Made by a program: the position numbers and the translations under genes. The notes beneath the pieces are model-generated. The model saw nothing but the letters and a program-made list of their open reading frames with translations, was not told where the DNA came from and did no database searches. Below, piece by piece: positions 36,033 through 45,629 of a DNA stretch of 64,000 nucleotides; the stretch's first letter is position 1; every line of letters starts with the position of its first letter. Source of the DNA: a halophilic archaeon (GTDB taxonomy: Archaea > Halobacteriota > Halobacteria > Halobacteriales > Haladaptataceae); contig QNGA01000009.1 of assembly GCA_003298465.1 (NCBI GenBank), positions 1-64,000 of the forward strand. Direction: 5' to 3'.

Positions 36033-39000
36033 GTCAGAACGTCGAAACGATCTGAGTCGTCGTCATCGTCGTCTGACTCACCCTTAGTCTCCTCCGATTC
36101 TGTGCTGGCCGTCTCGGCTGGAGTGTCACCGCTCGACGCCGCTGCGGACTCCTCCTCATCCGCTGGTGGCTCTGAATCAGCCTGTTCTTCTGGCGGCGCT
36201 GTGTCGCTCGCCTCACCTGACGCCCCACTGCTCGGCGCTGGCGCAGACTCCGCACTCACCGCTGCTGGCTCTGTCTCGTGCTCCGGCTCCTGGTTGTCGG
36301 TGTCCGTCTCGAACAGCGGGCGAAGCTCACCTTTCTCGTAGCACTGTGGCTCGTCGTACGTGTCGTCGTCGTCGTCGGGGAAGATCACAAACTCGAAATC
36401 ATCCTCGGTCGGCAGTCGACCGAACTCCGCTTCCGGCAGGAACGGCATGGGCACCTTCTTCCAGTCGTCGCTCCACTCGTCTTGACTCTCATACGTTCGT
36501 TCGCTACCATTGGCGTAGATCGTGTACGTGCGCTCGCCGGGATCGTAGTGGTAGTAGGCGGGGAACGCTGTCTTATCCGCGTTCTGCACGCCCTCAATGC
36601 CAGTGAATCGGGCATACTCCTCTTCGGTGTTGGCGTGCGACAGCACGATCTCCTCGCCATCTTCGCGCCACTGCACTTTGTCGCTATCCTTGTTCAGTCC
36701 CTCTACGGCGGGTCGGAGCGCATACCGATTCGCCTCTGGTTGGACGGCCTCGCCCTTGTTGAAGAAGACGCGACTCCCACGGGTGCCCTCGCTGGCGAAC
36801 GTCATTTCGGAGTAGTCCGTTTCGGTGCCTCGTCCGCTGCCGGTCGTGTGGTAGATGATGCGTTCGCCACGCCGCGCCCAAAACTCGAACATGTCTTTCG
36901 ACGCTGTGGCGTCCTTCGTCGTAAAGATGCACTTGCGGTCGGCCTCAATCGCCTTCCGCAAGTTCGTCAGCGTCTGCATCGGCCGCTGAATCGTCGTCGT
37001 TTCCGCTTCGATACTGATATGCTGGCCGTCCGAAAACTCGTATAGTTCGGGATACTCGCTGATGAGCTCCTCACGCTTTTCTTCGATCTTCGGCAGGGTC
37101 GGCTCGGTTGTCGGGTCAATCGGCAGGTCCGCAACGCCGTCCGGAAGCTCGCCACCCTCGTCCTGACTCGGCAGATCGACCCGACACCCCAGCCGCGTGA
37201 ATGCTTCGAACGACTCGCTGAGCACCCACCGATGATCTTCGCCGCCACCGCTGCCGCCCGCACCTGTGTCCTGCTCGAACAGCTTCGTGTGGCCCCGGTC
37301 GGTGAGTGACGCCATCACCTCACCACCCGACCGCTCGGTCTCGACTAGCTCACCGAGGGTTTCGACCACGAGATTCGTGAACGCCGGGTAGTTGTCGTAG
37401 TTCGTTCGGCGCTTGCACTCCGCCTCGATCTCTCGAACCGACACCCGACCCATGCCGTCGCCTGTCTCTTTGATTGCCGCGACAAACAGCGCTTCCAGGA
37501 CGTCGCGGTCGCTGAGTTCGTCCGGCGCGCTCTCGTCATCCTGCTCGGCCTCGACGCTCGTCTCTAAGGCCTCTTCCAGGCCACCGAACTGCAAGCTCTG
37601 CTGAATCTCCTCGTCGCTCAACGGCGTCCTGCCGTACTGCTCTAAGGATTCGCGGATTACTTCGTCTACCTCGTCGGCCGACCGGAGCGGCGGGTACGGT
37701 GGGAACGTATTCAGCTTCAGTGGGTCGCTTTTGCCGCCGCCGTCCAGTGGCACCCGCGTCCAAATATTGTAATTCTCCGTCTCAAGCAGGTCTTCGACCT
37801 CATACCCCCGGAATCGCTTCATTAACGGTCGGGCGTCGTCGTCGTCGTTCACCCGGAACGCCTGCAAGTTGTTACAGTTGTTCTGCACGGCCTTCAGCAC
37901 GCCTGCTTTCCGCAACTGCTCGGGGTACTGGCACGCAAGCGTGACCGAGAGTTTCATACTCCGGGCGCGCGCCAGCATGTCCTCGACGTCCAGATTCTCG
38001 TTCAGTACTTTGTCGGCCTCGTCGAAGATCGCGAAGAACGGCTCGCGCTCTTTGCCCTCGAACGATTTATTCTGGACGGCGGTCCAAATGGGGCGCATCG
38101 TCCCGAGTGAAATCATCTGCTTGATGTCGTCATTCGAGACGGGGGTGCGCACGATGACGATCTTGTTGTCGTTGATGATCTCCTCGAAATCGATAGTCGA
38201 AGACCGGCACGCCGCAATTCGTCGGATGATTCCGTTTTCGACCCACGACTTAATGCGCTTCAACAGCGGGCGCACGTCGTCGTCTTCCATTTCGGAAATC
38301 TCGTTGACGAACTCGGCCACAAACGGGTCGTCAACTTCCTGGGCGAACGCTTCGCGGCGCTGCTGGTTCAACAACACGAAGTAGAAATCGATGATCGAGT
38401 AGTAGTCCTGGGGATGATCGGCTTCCGCGTTGTGCCGAAGCATCGCTCGCCCCATTGATTCAGTGATAGACTCCATGTTGATCCCCCAGTACTCGTCATT
38501 GTCGAAAATCGCTTTCAGGACCTCCAAGCGGTCCTCTATCGCCCGCTCACGTTCGGCGTCACTATCGCACTCGGGCACGTCGAGGAAATTGATCGCGACG
38601 GTTTTCTCGAACTCGTCGCTGCCCGGCTCAATCCAGACCACGTCGTCCAATCGGTGCTCGGGGAGCATCCGCAACAGTTCGCGTGAGTCCTCCGCTTTTG
38701 GGTCGAAATACACGAACCCGTGACCGCCATACGCGAGTTGCACCATCTGATTCAGCAACTGCGTTGTCTTCCCGGCTCCTGTGGTTCCGACAACCCAGAG
38801 GTGTTGGAACATATCCTTGAACGGGAAGCCCGTCGCCGTGTACCCCTGCTGGGCGCTCACGTCGTATCCGGCCCAAATCGGGGAGTGGGGGTCCTCATAG
38901 TTGTCTTCTAAGCCTTCCCGTATCCGCTCACTCGCAACGATGTCGTATTCACGGTCGGGGCTGTCGCTGGGCGTTTTCGTGCCGACGTAGGTGCCGCCTT

Positions 39001-39142
39001 CGCGGATATGGCCTTGCGGGTCGATCTGGTACTGCTCTCCCGTCACGGATAGCATTTCTTCGGGTACCTCGTCTTCCTGGGCGGCGTCGTCGGTCGTCTC
39101 GTCCGATTCGTCGTTGCTGGAACTGCGATTGAACAGTGACAT
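36029..39142 (-). CDS. VirD4/TraG-type coupling ATPase
   Basis: 1037 residues. Acidic N-terminus; Walker A GTTGAGKT at 119-126; GFVYFDPKAEDSRELL after it; Walker B FFAIFDEADKVL near 372; and the TraG/VirD4-typical ARSMKLSVTLACQYPEQLRK with VQNNCNNLQAFRVND downstream. Residues about 560-880 hold winged-helix-like and beta-rich segments, and the tail is an acidic, Ser/Pro/Glu-rich disordered region ending in a run of Asp. In conjugation systems this ATPase brings the DNA-relaxase complex to the channel. No N-terminal TM is visible, so membrane attachment would need a partner, perhaps the protein at 39181. Last gene of a five-gene minus-strand operon. Confidence 0.85.
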   Translation of the reverse strand: MSLFNRSSSNDESDETTDDAAQEDEVPEEMLSVTGEQYQIDPQGHIREGGTYVGTKTPSDSPDREYDIVASERIREGLEDNYEDPHSPIWAGYDVSAQQGYTATGFPFKDMFQHLWVVGTTGAGKTTQLLNQMVQLAYGGHGFVYFDPKAEDSRELLRMLPEHRLDDVVWIEPGSDEFEKTVAINFLDVPECDSDAERERAIEDRLEVLKAIFDNDEYWGINMESITESMGRAMLRHNAEADHPQDYYSIIDFYFVLLNQQRREAFAQEVDDPFVAEFVNEISEMEDDDVRPLLKRIKSWVENGIIRRIAACRSSTIDFEEIINDNKIVIVRTPVSNDDIKQMISLGTMRPIWTAVQNKSFEGKEREPFFAIFDEADKVLNENLDVEDMLARARSMKLSVTLACQYPEQLRKAGVLKAVQNNCNNLQAFRVNDDDDARPLMKRFRGYEVEDLLETENYNIWTRVPLDGGGKSDPLKLNTFPPYPPLRSADEVDEVIRESLEQYGRTPLSDEEIQQSLQFGGLEEALETSVEAEQDDESAPDELSDRDVLEALFVAAIKETGDGMGRVSVREIEAECKRRTNYDNYPAFTNLVVETLGELVETERSGGEVMASLTDRGHTKLFEQDTGAGGSGGGEDHRWVLSESFEAFTRLGCRVDLPSQDEGGELPDGVADLPIDPTTEPTLPKIEEKREELISEYPELYEFSDGQHISIEAETTTIQRPMQTLTNLRKAIEADRKCIFTTKDATASKDMFEFWARRGERIIYHTTGSGRGTETDYSEMTFASEGTRGSRVFFNKGEAVQPEANRYALRPAVEGLNKDSDKVQWREDGEEIVLSHANTEEEYARFTGIEGVQNADKTAFPAYYHYDPGERTYTIYANGSERTYESQDEWSDDWKKVPMPFLPEAEFGRLPTEDDFEFVIFPDDDDDTYDEPQCYEKGELRPLFETDTDNQEPEHETEPAAVSAESAPAPSSGASGEASDTAPPEEQADSEPPADEEESAAASSGDTPAETASTESEETKGESDDDDDDSDRFDVLT

Positions 39143-39180
39143 GGGTTACAAATCGATGGAGGGGTCGCTAGCGTGCTGTG

Positions 39181-40239
39181 CTATTTTTGTTGGGCAGAAT
39201 CCGGCGGGACGCGACTACCGCGCTGGGTGTTCTTCCAGTCGATATTCGGTGTGTTGATCTCCTCATTCGGAATGTGGGCCGCGCCCGCGAGCTCGTCAAT
39301 GGTCAATATCATCTCGTGGTCGTCCCACTCGCGCTGCTGGCACCGCCGAATCGCCTCGGGCAACTGTGACTCGGCGACGGGGTTTGCTTCGAACCCCTGC
39401 TCGGTCTTGCTGTTGTAGTACCGCGTGAACATGCCCGCAACACCCTCACATCGCGCTTCGGCCTCCTTCTCGCTGGGCGAGATTGCGATGATTCTTAGGT
39501 TGGTGTTGAACGCATATCGACCGCGCTGCTGCTCGACGATCTTCGCGGCCTCCTTGTCCTTCTTGCTCGCCTCCGTCGTGTGCGGGTCAATCCACCCCTT
39601 CACCTCGTCGTCGCGCAAACTCGTCGCAATATCATCCACGCTGAGGCCGCTGCCAAGCCAGCTACTCCCGTCGTCTGCAGCCCACTCTTTCGGCTCTGGT
39701 CGGAATACTGCCTGCACCACAACCCGCGTTTCGTCCGTAGACTGCATCTCGCTGGTGATCTCTGAATACGGATCATGCTCGAAGCCCTCGCCGTCGTGGT
39801 GCCGAATCGGATAGAAGTAGTGGCGCTCGATGTCGAGTTCCGCGGCGGCCACGTAGTCGTCGGTGCCGACCGGCGGGAAGCCGTCGCCGTCCTCGACCCG
39901 ATGCACGTCTGAGTTCGCGTAGGCGTTCTCGACGCGCGTCGTGTACTTCTCGGCGGCATCGTCGGTGGCGGCGTGCATGAAGAACTTCACACGGCCGTCG
40001 TCAAACCAGAGCTCGAATGAGTGATGATCGCTGACGTTCTTCGTCCAGAACAGCCACTTGCGCGTGGTCGTCACGTCGTGAATCGCCTGCAACAAGCGTG
40101 CACCGTCCTGAATCCCGTCGTTCTCTTTGTAGGGCGTGATGCGCAACAGGGTCCCGGGTACGTCATCGGCGTCCTGGTGGAACTGCTGTCCGGCTCGCGT
40201 CGCGTCGAACGTGTTCGAGCTACTGCCGAACAGTCCCAT
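39181..40239 (-). CDS. Conserved conjugation-cluster protein, unknown
   Basis: 352 residues, acidic and soluble, beginning MGLFGSSSNTFDATRAG. Alternating strands and helices with no Walker motif: LLRITPYKENDGIQDGARLL, FELWFDDGRVKFFMHAATDD, RYAFNTNLRIIAISPSEKEA, and a C-terminus with IPNEEINTPNIDWKNTQRG. Bacterial coupling or VirB4-like ATPases of Gram-positive elements carry an N-terminal domain of this general shape (a ferredoxin-like repeat); I infer that this is a split-off version. The start lies 2 bases after the VirB4-like stop, 38 bases before VirD4, so it is clearly in the operon. Confidence 0.65.
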   Translation of the reverse strand: MGLFGSSSNTFDATRAGQQFHQDADDVPGTLLRITPYKENDGIQDGARLLQAIHDVTTTRKWLFWTKNVSDHHSFELWFDDGRVKFFMHAATDDAAEKYTTRVENAYANSDVHRVEDGDGFPPVGTDDYVAAAELDIERHYFYPIRHHDGEGFEHDPYSEITSEMQSTDETRVVVQAVFRPEPKEWAADDGSSWLGSGLSVDDIATSLRDDEVKGWIDPHTTEASKKDKEAAKIVEQQRGRYAFNTNLRIIAISPSEKEAEARCEGVAGMFTRYYNSKTEQGFEANPVAESQLPEAIRRCQQREWDDHEMILTIDELAGAAHIPNEEINTPNIDWKNTQRGSRVPPDSAQQK

Positions 40240-40241
40240 CG

Positions 40242-43200
40242 TTAGAACTCACCCCATTCACGCGCCAGATATTCGTCAAACGGTCCATCCTCGTCGGCAT
40301 TGTGCGTGTAGATGACCTCTTCAAGCGGGGATAGCCGGACTTCTAACCGCATCCAGCCCTGTACCTCCGAATAATTGACGAGACAGTCCGTATAGCCTAA
40401 GCCGTCCTCACCGGCAGTAGCTTTGTCGCGGAGGTAGTGGGCCTGCCGACTGTTCAAGCCGTACTCCTCGGCAGCCTCATCGGAGAGGTCTTCCGTGGCG
40501 TACAGTTCGACCGTATTCACCTGCCCGCGAATCGCTTCTTTGTACTTGCGTTTGTCTTCGTCTTCGTCCTCCACGAAGTCGTTAGGATGCTGGCTCAGGA
40601 ACCACAGGCCCGCGTTGTAGTGACGCCAGTGGCGGGCGGCCTGCTGCAACCACTGCAGCATTTCCTTCGACTCCAAGAGGTAGTGCGCCTCGTCGATTAC
40701 AAACATCGTCTTGTCCGGGGCGCGCTTGACAGCCTCGTACACCTGCCCGAGCATCAGATTCAGCATTGTGCTCTCGTCGGCGGCTGACCCCAGTCCCTCA
40801 ATCTGCTGGAGGTCGAGATAGGTAACGGCTCCCGGCTTGATCCGGGCGTCCGATTCGCCAGTGAGCGATGCATACTCCCCGTCTTCACTGAAGCCCTTGA
40901 TCCGCCGGAGCAGCGGGCCGGCGTTCTCTTCGATCTGGGTGCGTTCTTTCTGGGTGTCGACGTACTCGCCGGGGTTCTCGCCCATCTGTTTGACCATTTC
41001 ACGGAAATCAGCCATCGTCGGGCTATTCTCCGGCTTGTGCGTCTCTGGTTGGCCGGGCTTGATTCCGGCCTCTTTCAGTGTCTCACGCACCGCGTCTTTG
41101 ACGAGTGGCTTGAACCGCTCGCGGATCGCCGTTGAACTCCCTGCAATGATGTCCAGCACAAGGCCGGTCACTTGCTTGAACTTCATCTCGAACGGCTTCA
41201 CGCCCGCCTCTAACGCTTGCTCTGGCGTCTCCTCCATGTGCAACGGATTGACGGTCGTGTCGCCGTCAAGCGTGATTTTCGCACCATTGAGTAGGTCGGT
41301 GATCGGGCCGAAGTCCCCGACCGTATCACAGAAGATGAGCGTCCGTTCTGGATCGGCGAGCTTCCAGCGAATTGCCTGCTTGAGCGCGCCCGTCGTCTTC
41401 CCCGACCCAGAGTCACCGCCTGTGAGCTTGTGACCGGGACCAGGGTCGAACGGGTCTGCAACCACAACGCTGCCATTCGTGGTGCTGCGGCCGTGTTCCA
41501 TGCCGTCCTCTTGGCGAATGTACTTCGATGTCGGAGGGAACGCTGCGGCGATTGTCCCTGAGGGAGCGAACGCGCGGCGCTCGCGGTAGGACTCTTCAGC
41601 GTAGGCGTTGCGGCCGTTCGGACTCGCGGACTCGAACAACTGGCCCTGGCGTTTCGACGGCGCAATTGGCGTGAGATTCGCGGGCGTCGATTCGAGCACG
41701 GAGGTCACTTTGTCGCACGCTGTTTCCAGTGCGCGACGCTTAGCGATGTCAAGGGTTAGCTGCTCTTCGGCAACCAATCCCTCGTCCACCAGATCTTCGG
41801 CCTCTTCGAGGGCACGACGGGTGCCAGCGCGGACGGTGACGTAGCCCGAGAGTTTCCAGGGGCGGGCGTTGCTATGCCGGAGGAGTTTCAGCATCGCAAT
41901 GTACGGGTCAATTTCGTCTTCCATCAACAGCGCCTCCAGGTCGTTGGCGTCCTCGCGGCGCTCGTTGATATTCGCGTCAATATTCCCAATCTGGTGTTTC
42001 ACTTCCTCAATCGCCACCTTGCGGTCCACAGCGTCCATCCGGAGCGACACGTCCACGTCCACCCCACGCAGAGTGTAGAGGTTCTGCAGGAACTTCTCCT
42101 TAGGTTTGGTCGGCCACGACGCCACCCAATAGGTCCGACAATACTGCTCACCCGTCACTACGAGGTCTTCCGGCTCTTGGTACTGTTCGGGCGCGAGGAT
42201 GTCCTGAATCCGCTGGGGCTGGGTGATACTGGTGTCGTCCGCGTCATCGTCGTCACTGCCGCTGGGGTTGAACAAGCCTTCGCGAACGCGGGCAAGCAAG
42301 CCCGCGTTCGCGGCGTCCTCACTCGACTCGTGCGTTGCGGCGGGGTCGTCGTGTGCGGTCGTGCTCGTCGCGACGGGCTGGCTTTGCGTGCTGCCGTCGG
42401 TCTGCGCACCGCCGTCCGCGACGGCTTCAATCGGCTCCACGTCTGCAACAGCGGTCGGGGCGGTCGTTTCGTCGGCTGCGACCGCTTCGGGTTGATGTCC
42501 TCCACCCTCGTGGCGGTGGGGCCAGACAGACGCGTTCACGTCGTCGGTGATATGGGCAGGATCGATGTCGTGGTCTGCGCCCGCCCAAAACCGCGACAAC
42601 AGTAGGGCATGTTCGCTCGGGCCGACGTTTCGGGTCTCTACGCCGGAGATTTTCGAGAAGGCTTCTCGAAGCCGGCGACGGTTGCGGGCAGCCTTGCGCT
42701 GCATCCGACTACGGCGGGCCCGCTGTCGCTGCGGGTTCTCCTCGTCGCTCGACCGATCGATGCCAAACCAGAGCTCGAGCAATCGATCAAACCACGACAG
42801 ACCGTCATCGTCGTCGTCGGTGGTGGCGACGTCGGGGAGGTCGACGTCGTCGGGATCGATGTGGACGACGACGTAGTGTTGCCATTCGCGGGCCTCCCAC
42901 ATGTTCTCGCTGACGTTTTCCTCCCATTCGATGATGTTTTTCAGGAGGGTCCGGGCTTCAGCCCACTCTTCGGACGCATACGTGTCCGCAAGCCACTGCT
43001 CGCGATACTTCTCGGTTAGCTCCTCGGGATCGAACGGGGCGGTCGTGCTGTAGAGTTGCCAATCGAAATCGATTCGGTCGTCCACCGCCTGCCGGAGACG
43101 GCCAATCATCGGGCGGGTTTCGTCGGATTCCTGTAGGTCGGTGTTGCGACCGATGACTTGGGCAACACACGTGATACGGCCATCTTGCATTTCGGCGGTG

Positions 43201-43553
43201 CCGTCTTCGTGAATGCGCTTGACGCCGTGGACGGCGGTTGCCTCTTCGTGGCCTTCGTCCCGGCCACGGAGCATGAACTTGAGTGGTTCTTTGAGCTTGT
43301 CGATGCCGTTGGAGTGTTTCTCGACCTGTGATGCGAAGATGATCCCTGCTACCATGAGCAGGGCACCGATGCCGATGAGCGGCAGTGCAGGGATGACTGC
43401 TTGGATGGTGAGAAGGATAGCGAATCCGGCAATGGCGATCAGAAGGCCGGGGAGGCCGTAGGCGAGGTTGTAGGCGTTGAAGCCTTTGATCCGCCAGTCG
43501 GTTTCGACATAGGGCGGCACGAGTTGGGTAGGGTCTTGATTGTCGTCTGACAT
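40242..43553 (-). CDS. VirB4-type conjugation ATPase with N-terminal VirB3/PrgI-like membrane segment
   Basis: 1103 residues from the ATG at 43553 (MSDDNQDPTQLVPPYV). Residues 25-80 carry two TM helices (AYGLPGLLIAIAGFAILL, ALPLIGIGALLMVAGIIFAS), like VirB3/PrgI. The N-terminal VirB4 region follows, with a low-complexity Ala/Thr/Asp-rich insert near residues 360-440. The ATPase core has Walker A GGDSGSGKTTGALKQ (about 712-726), LIFCDTVGDFGPIT, Walker B MFVIDEAHYLLE (about 950) and LWFLSQHPNDFVEDED. VirB4 powers pilus and channel assembly. The longer frame to 43628 is not supported. Confidence 0.87.
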   Translation of the reverse strand: MSDDNQDPTQLVPPYVETDWRIKGFNAYNLAYGLPGLLIAIAGFAILLTIQAVIPALPLIGIGALLMVAGIIFASQVEKHSNGIDKLKEPLKFMLRGRDEGHEEATAVHGVKRIHEDGTAEMQDGRITCVAQVIGRNTDLQESDETRPMIGRLRQAVDDRIDFDWQLYSTTAPFDPEELTEKYREQWLADTYASEEWAEARTLLKNIIEWEENVSENMWEAREWQHYVVVHIDPDDVDLPDVATTDDDDDGLSWFDRLLELWFGIDRSSDEENPQRQRARRSRMQRKAARNRRRLREAFSKISGVETRNVGPSEHALLLSRFWAGADHDIDPAHITDDVNASVWPHRHEGGGHQPEAVAADETTAPTAVADVEPIEAVADGGAQTDGSTQSQPVATSTTAHDDPAATHESSEDAANAGLLARVREGLFNPSGSDDDDADDTSITQPQRIQDILAPEQYQEPEDLVVTGEQYCRTYWVASWPTKPKEKFLQNLYTLRGVDVDVSLRMDAVDRKVAIEEVKHQIGNIDANINERREDANDLEALLMEDEIDPYIAMLKLLRHSNARPWKLSGYVTVRAGTRRALEEAEDLVDEGLVAEEQLTLDIAKRRALETACDKVTSVLESTPANLTPIAPSKRQGQLFESASPNGRNAYAEESYRERRAFAPSGTIAAAFPPTSKYIRQEDGMEHGRSTTNGSVVVADPFDPGPGHKLTGGDSGSGKTTGALKQAIRWKLADPERTLIFCDTVGDFGPITDLLNGAKITLDGDTTVNPLHMEETPEQALEAGVKPFEMKFKQVTGLVLDIIAGSSTAIRERFKPLVKDAVRETLKEAGIKPGQPETHKPENSPTMADFREMVKQMGENPGEYVDTQKERTQIEENAGPLLRRIKGFSEDGEYASLTGESDARIKPGAVTYLDLQQIEGLGSAADESTMLNLMLGQVYEAVKRAPDKTMFVIDEAHYLLESKEMLQWLQQAARHWRHYNAGLWFLSQHPNDFVEDEDEDKRKYKEAIRGQVNTVELYATEDLSDEAAEEYGLNSRQAHYLRDKATAGEDGLGYTDCLVNYSEVQGWMRLEVRLSPLEEVIYTHNADEDGPFDEYLAREWGEF

Positions 43554-43657
43554 CGTTGGGAACCTCCGAAGCCCTCCCCCCGGACCTTGCACCGGCATGG
43601 GTGGCGTAAACCAGCGAGGGCACCGCATCCGCTCTGCTATCGTCTGGATTCGTCAGT

Positions 43658-45070
43658 CTAGTCGTCGCTGAGACGTTGATTCATTGTTTCTGTCCGTTCG
43701 ATGCGAGCTACTTGTTCCTCAAGATCGTCCGGGATAGCACGGTCGTCTATCGAAGTGTCGTAGTCGGTCAGATTGTTGAGTGGATTGTCGCCGCTACTGC
43801 TGCTCCCACTGGAACCGCTGTCTGAATGGGTGTCGTGACGGTCGGTATCTTCGGAGCCACTGTCATTGCCATCGCCATCGGAACGGAAATCTTCGACTTT
43901 TTCGTGGACTTTCCCGACTCGCTCATGAGCTTTCTCGGCGTATTGGCCGACTTGATAGCCACTTGGTCCGCTAACACCGAGTGAGACAGACGCGGCTTGA
44001 TTAGCGTGCTGGAGCATCTTCATGGGGAAATAGACCAACATGAACACGACACCAACACCGATTGTGAGAAACGTCATGAGTGAGCCGCCAAAGTCCCCGA
44101 ATTTGAGCGAGAACAGGAATCGACCAATGAGCGCTTGAACGAGCTTAGCAACGACAACGACGCCAAGGAGGTTGGTGAAGGTCTCTCCGATGGACTGAGC
44201 GAACGGGTTTTTCATCGACCTGAGTGACCATGCAAGCGGCCACATTCCGGTGCAAAAATAGATAAGAAACCGCTCAAAGGCAAGCGCAAACATTCCAGCC
44301 GCCACAATCGAGGGCTGAAGCAGACCAAGAAGGAGTGTAAATCCAATCCCAGACCCGATTTTGCCCATATTCGCCCAGCTTTTCAACATTGCTTTCCCGC
44401 CGACGGCGAGGTTAGTTGCAACTGCATCAGCGAGATGGAGCCCGAGAGGGAGGAGAGTCCATGTTGTCAAAACCATTATTAAAGCGACGAACCAGCGTTT
44501 CCATGCTGATCGGCGTGCATATTCATCGCTTTCCATAAATGTTCTCCCACCAGAAAATATCAGAAGGAGAGTGGCAAGTGCGGTGGAAAATGCCGTGAAA
44601 TCAACGATCCCTTGCCATTTGCTGCCATCGGGGTTCGACCAGGTTGTGGGTTGGAGGGCTTTTCCAGGTGCTGGAACACCAAACACACGGTTATTAACCG
44701 TATTGATGAATTCCGTGGTCGGAACGTTAAAGAATCCACCAACAAGCTTCTTAAACTGCTTTTTCGGATCGAGTGGATTTCCGAAATCTGGAACGATGCT
44801 ACCACCGTTACTGCCACCACTGCTGCTATTGTTAGTGGTCGTCTGATTAGCCCCTGGTGAGTACTCACCGCCACCAACGTGTCGAGCCGGTTGATAGTTC
44901 GACCCACCAGTGGAGTTATTCGCCGTTGTCGTCGTACTCGTAGCCTGCTGGGGCAGTAGCGACGGATCAGCCGCGACGGGGCCCACAAACAGCGGGACAG
45001 CGAGCAGTGCCACAAGGACGACAGTGAGTAGCGCTGTTTGGTTATTGGAAAAACGGTCAAGGTCTAGCAT
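43658..45070 (-). CDS. VirB6/TrbL-like polytopic channel protein
   Basis: 470 residues. A signal-peptide-like helix (ALLTVVLVALLAVPLFVG, cleavage after VAADP) is followed by a Thr/Ser/Asn/Gly-rich extracellular segment. About six TM helices follow (FSTALATLLLIFSGG, FVALIMVLTTWTLLPLGL, GIGFTLLLGLLQPSIVAA, LMTFLTIGVGVVFMLVYF). The C-terminal tail is charged and Ser/Asp-rich. The layout matches VirB6/TrbL inner-membrane channel subunits of type IV secretion. It sits between the pilin-like gene (12-base gap) and VirB4. Confidence 0.75.
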   Translation of the reverse strand: MLDLDRFSNNQTALLTVVLVALLAVPLFVGPVAADPSLLPQQATSTTTTANNSTGGSNYQPARHVGGGEYSPGANQTTTNNSSSGGSNGGSIVPDFGNPLDPKKQFKKLVGGFFNVPTTEFINTVNNRVFGVPAPGKALQPTTWSNPDGSKWQGIVDFTAFSTALATLLLIFSGGRTFMESDEYARRSAWKRWFVALIMVLTTWTLLPLGLHLADAVATNLAVGGKAMLKSWANMGKIGSGIGFTLLLGLLQPSIVAAGMFALAFERFLIYFCTGMWPLAWSLRSMKNPFAQSIGETFTNLLGVVVVAKLVQALIGRFLFSLKFGDFGGSLMTFLTIGVGVVFMLVYFPMKMLQHANQAASVSLGVSGPSGYQVGQYAEKAHERVGKVHEKVEDFRSDGDGNDSGSEDTDRHDTHSDSGSSGSSSSGDNPLNNLTDYDTSIDDRAIPDDLEEQVARIERTETMNQRLSDD

Positions 45071-45082
45071 GCTCTGCCTCCG

Positions 45083-45481
45083 TTAGAGACCGCCGAATTG
45101 GACACACTGGATGGTGCTGAGCCCGATTGCGCTGAGCAGAGCGGGCGCAGAACTGATGAGGAGTGCGCCAGCGGCTGCAATGCCGCCACCGACTGCCTCT
45201 TGACGGCCTTCCTGCTTTTTCTTTGATCGGGGGTCGCTCATCTTGCGAATGCCGTTGCCGATGCGGAACACGGCAGTGAGCACCAGCGCGATGACAAGCA
45301 AACCGAACAGGAGGGTGAGGAGTTGGCCGAGGCCCGCCTGGCACATGACATCGCCGGCGCTCTGTGCGGCTGCAGGGACTGAGGCGATCCCGATGAGGGT
45401 TAGGGCCTGAAGGATGCGGGGCGGAAGGGCGTACTGACCGATGCGTCTGAACTCGGTCAGAATGCTGTTTTTATCCATCAT
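45083..45481 (-). CDS. VirB2-like pilin candidate
   Basis: 132 residues. A long signal-like segment (ILQALTLIGIASVPAAAQSA, possible cleavage after AAAQ) is followed by two TM helices (LGQLLTLLFGLLVIALVLTA and VGGGIAAAGALLISSAPALL) separated by a short basic loop (RKMSDPRSKKKQEGR). This is the VirB2/TrbC topology: long leader, two helices, small basic turn, Gly/Ala-rich. First gene of the operon. The start could be either of two adjacent Met codons. Confidence 0.7.
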   Translation of the reverse strand: MMDKNSILTEFRRIGQYALPPRILQALTLIGIASVPAAAQSAGDVMCQAGLGQLLTLLFGLLVIALVLTAVFRIGNGIRKMSDPRSKKKQEGRQEAVGGGIAAAGALLISSAPALLSAIGLSTIQCVQFGGL

Positions 45482-45629
45482 GATTCGATTAATTATGCCA
45501 TCTATTCCTAGTTATAACTTATGGTTTGCTATACTCATTTAATATACGGAATAATAAATAGTATGAATGAAGAATAATATCAAATGCGGTTAGAAAATGC
45601 ACTTAACGAATGGGAATGCATAACAGGCT
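45482..45629. promoter_or_regulatory. AT-rich divergent promoter region
   Basis: Separates the five-gene secretion operon (minus) from a small wHTH gene (plus). It contains TATA-like stretches on both strands (TTATAACTTATGG, ATTTAATATACGG, AATAATAAATAG). Shared regulation by the wHTH product is likely. Confidence 0.5.

Noticed and set aside
36278..37045. Long plus-strand frames inside the VirD4, VirB4 and other minus-strand genes
   Set aside because: They are antisense shadows of high-GC coding sequence; the minus-strand proteins carry the conserved motifs.
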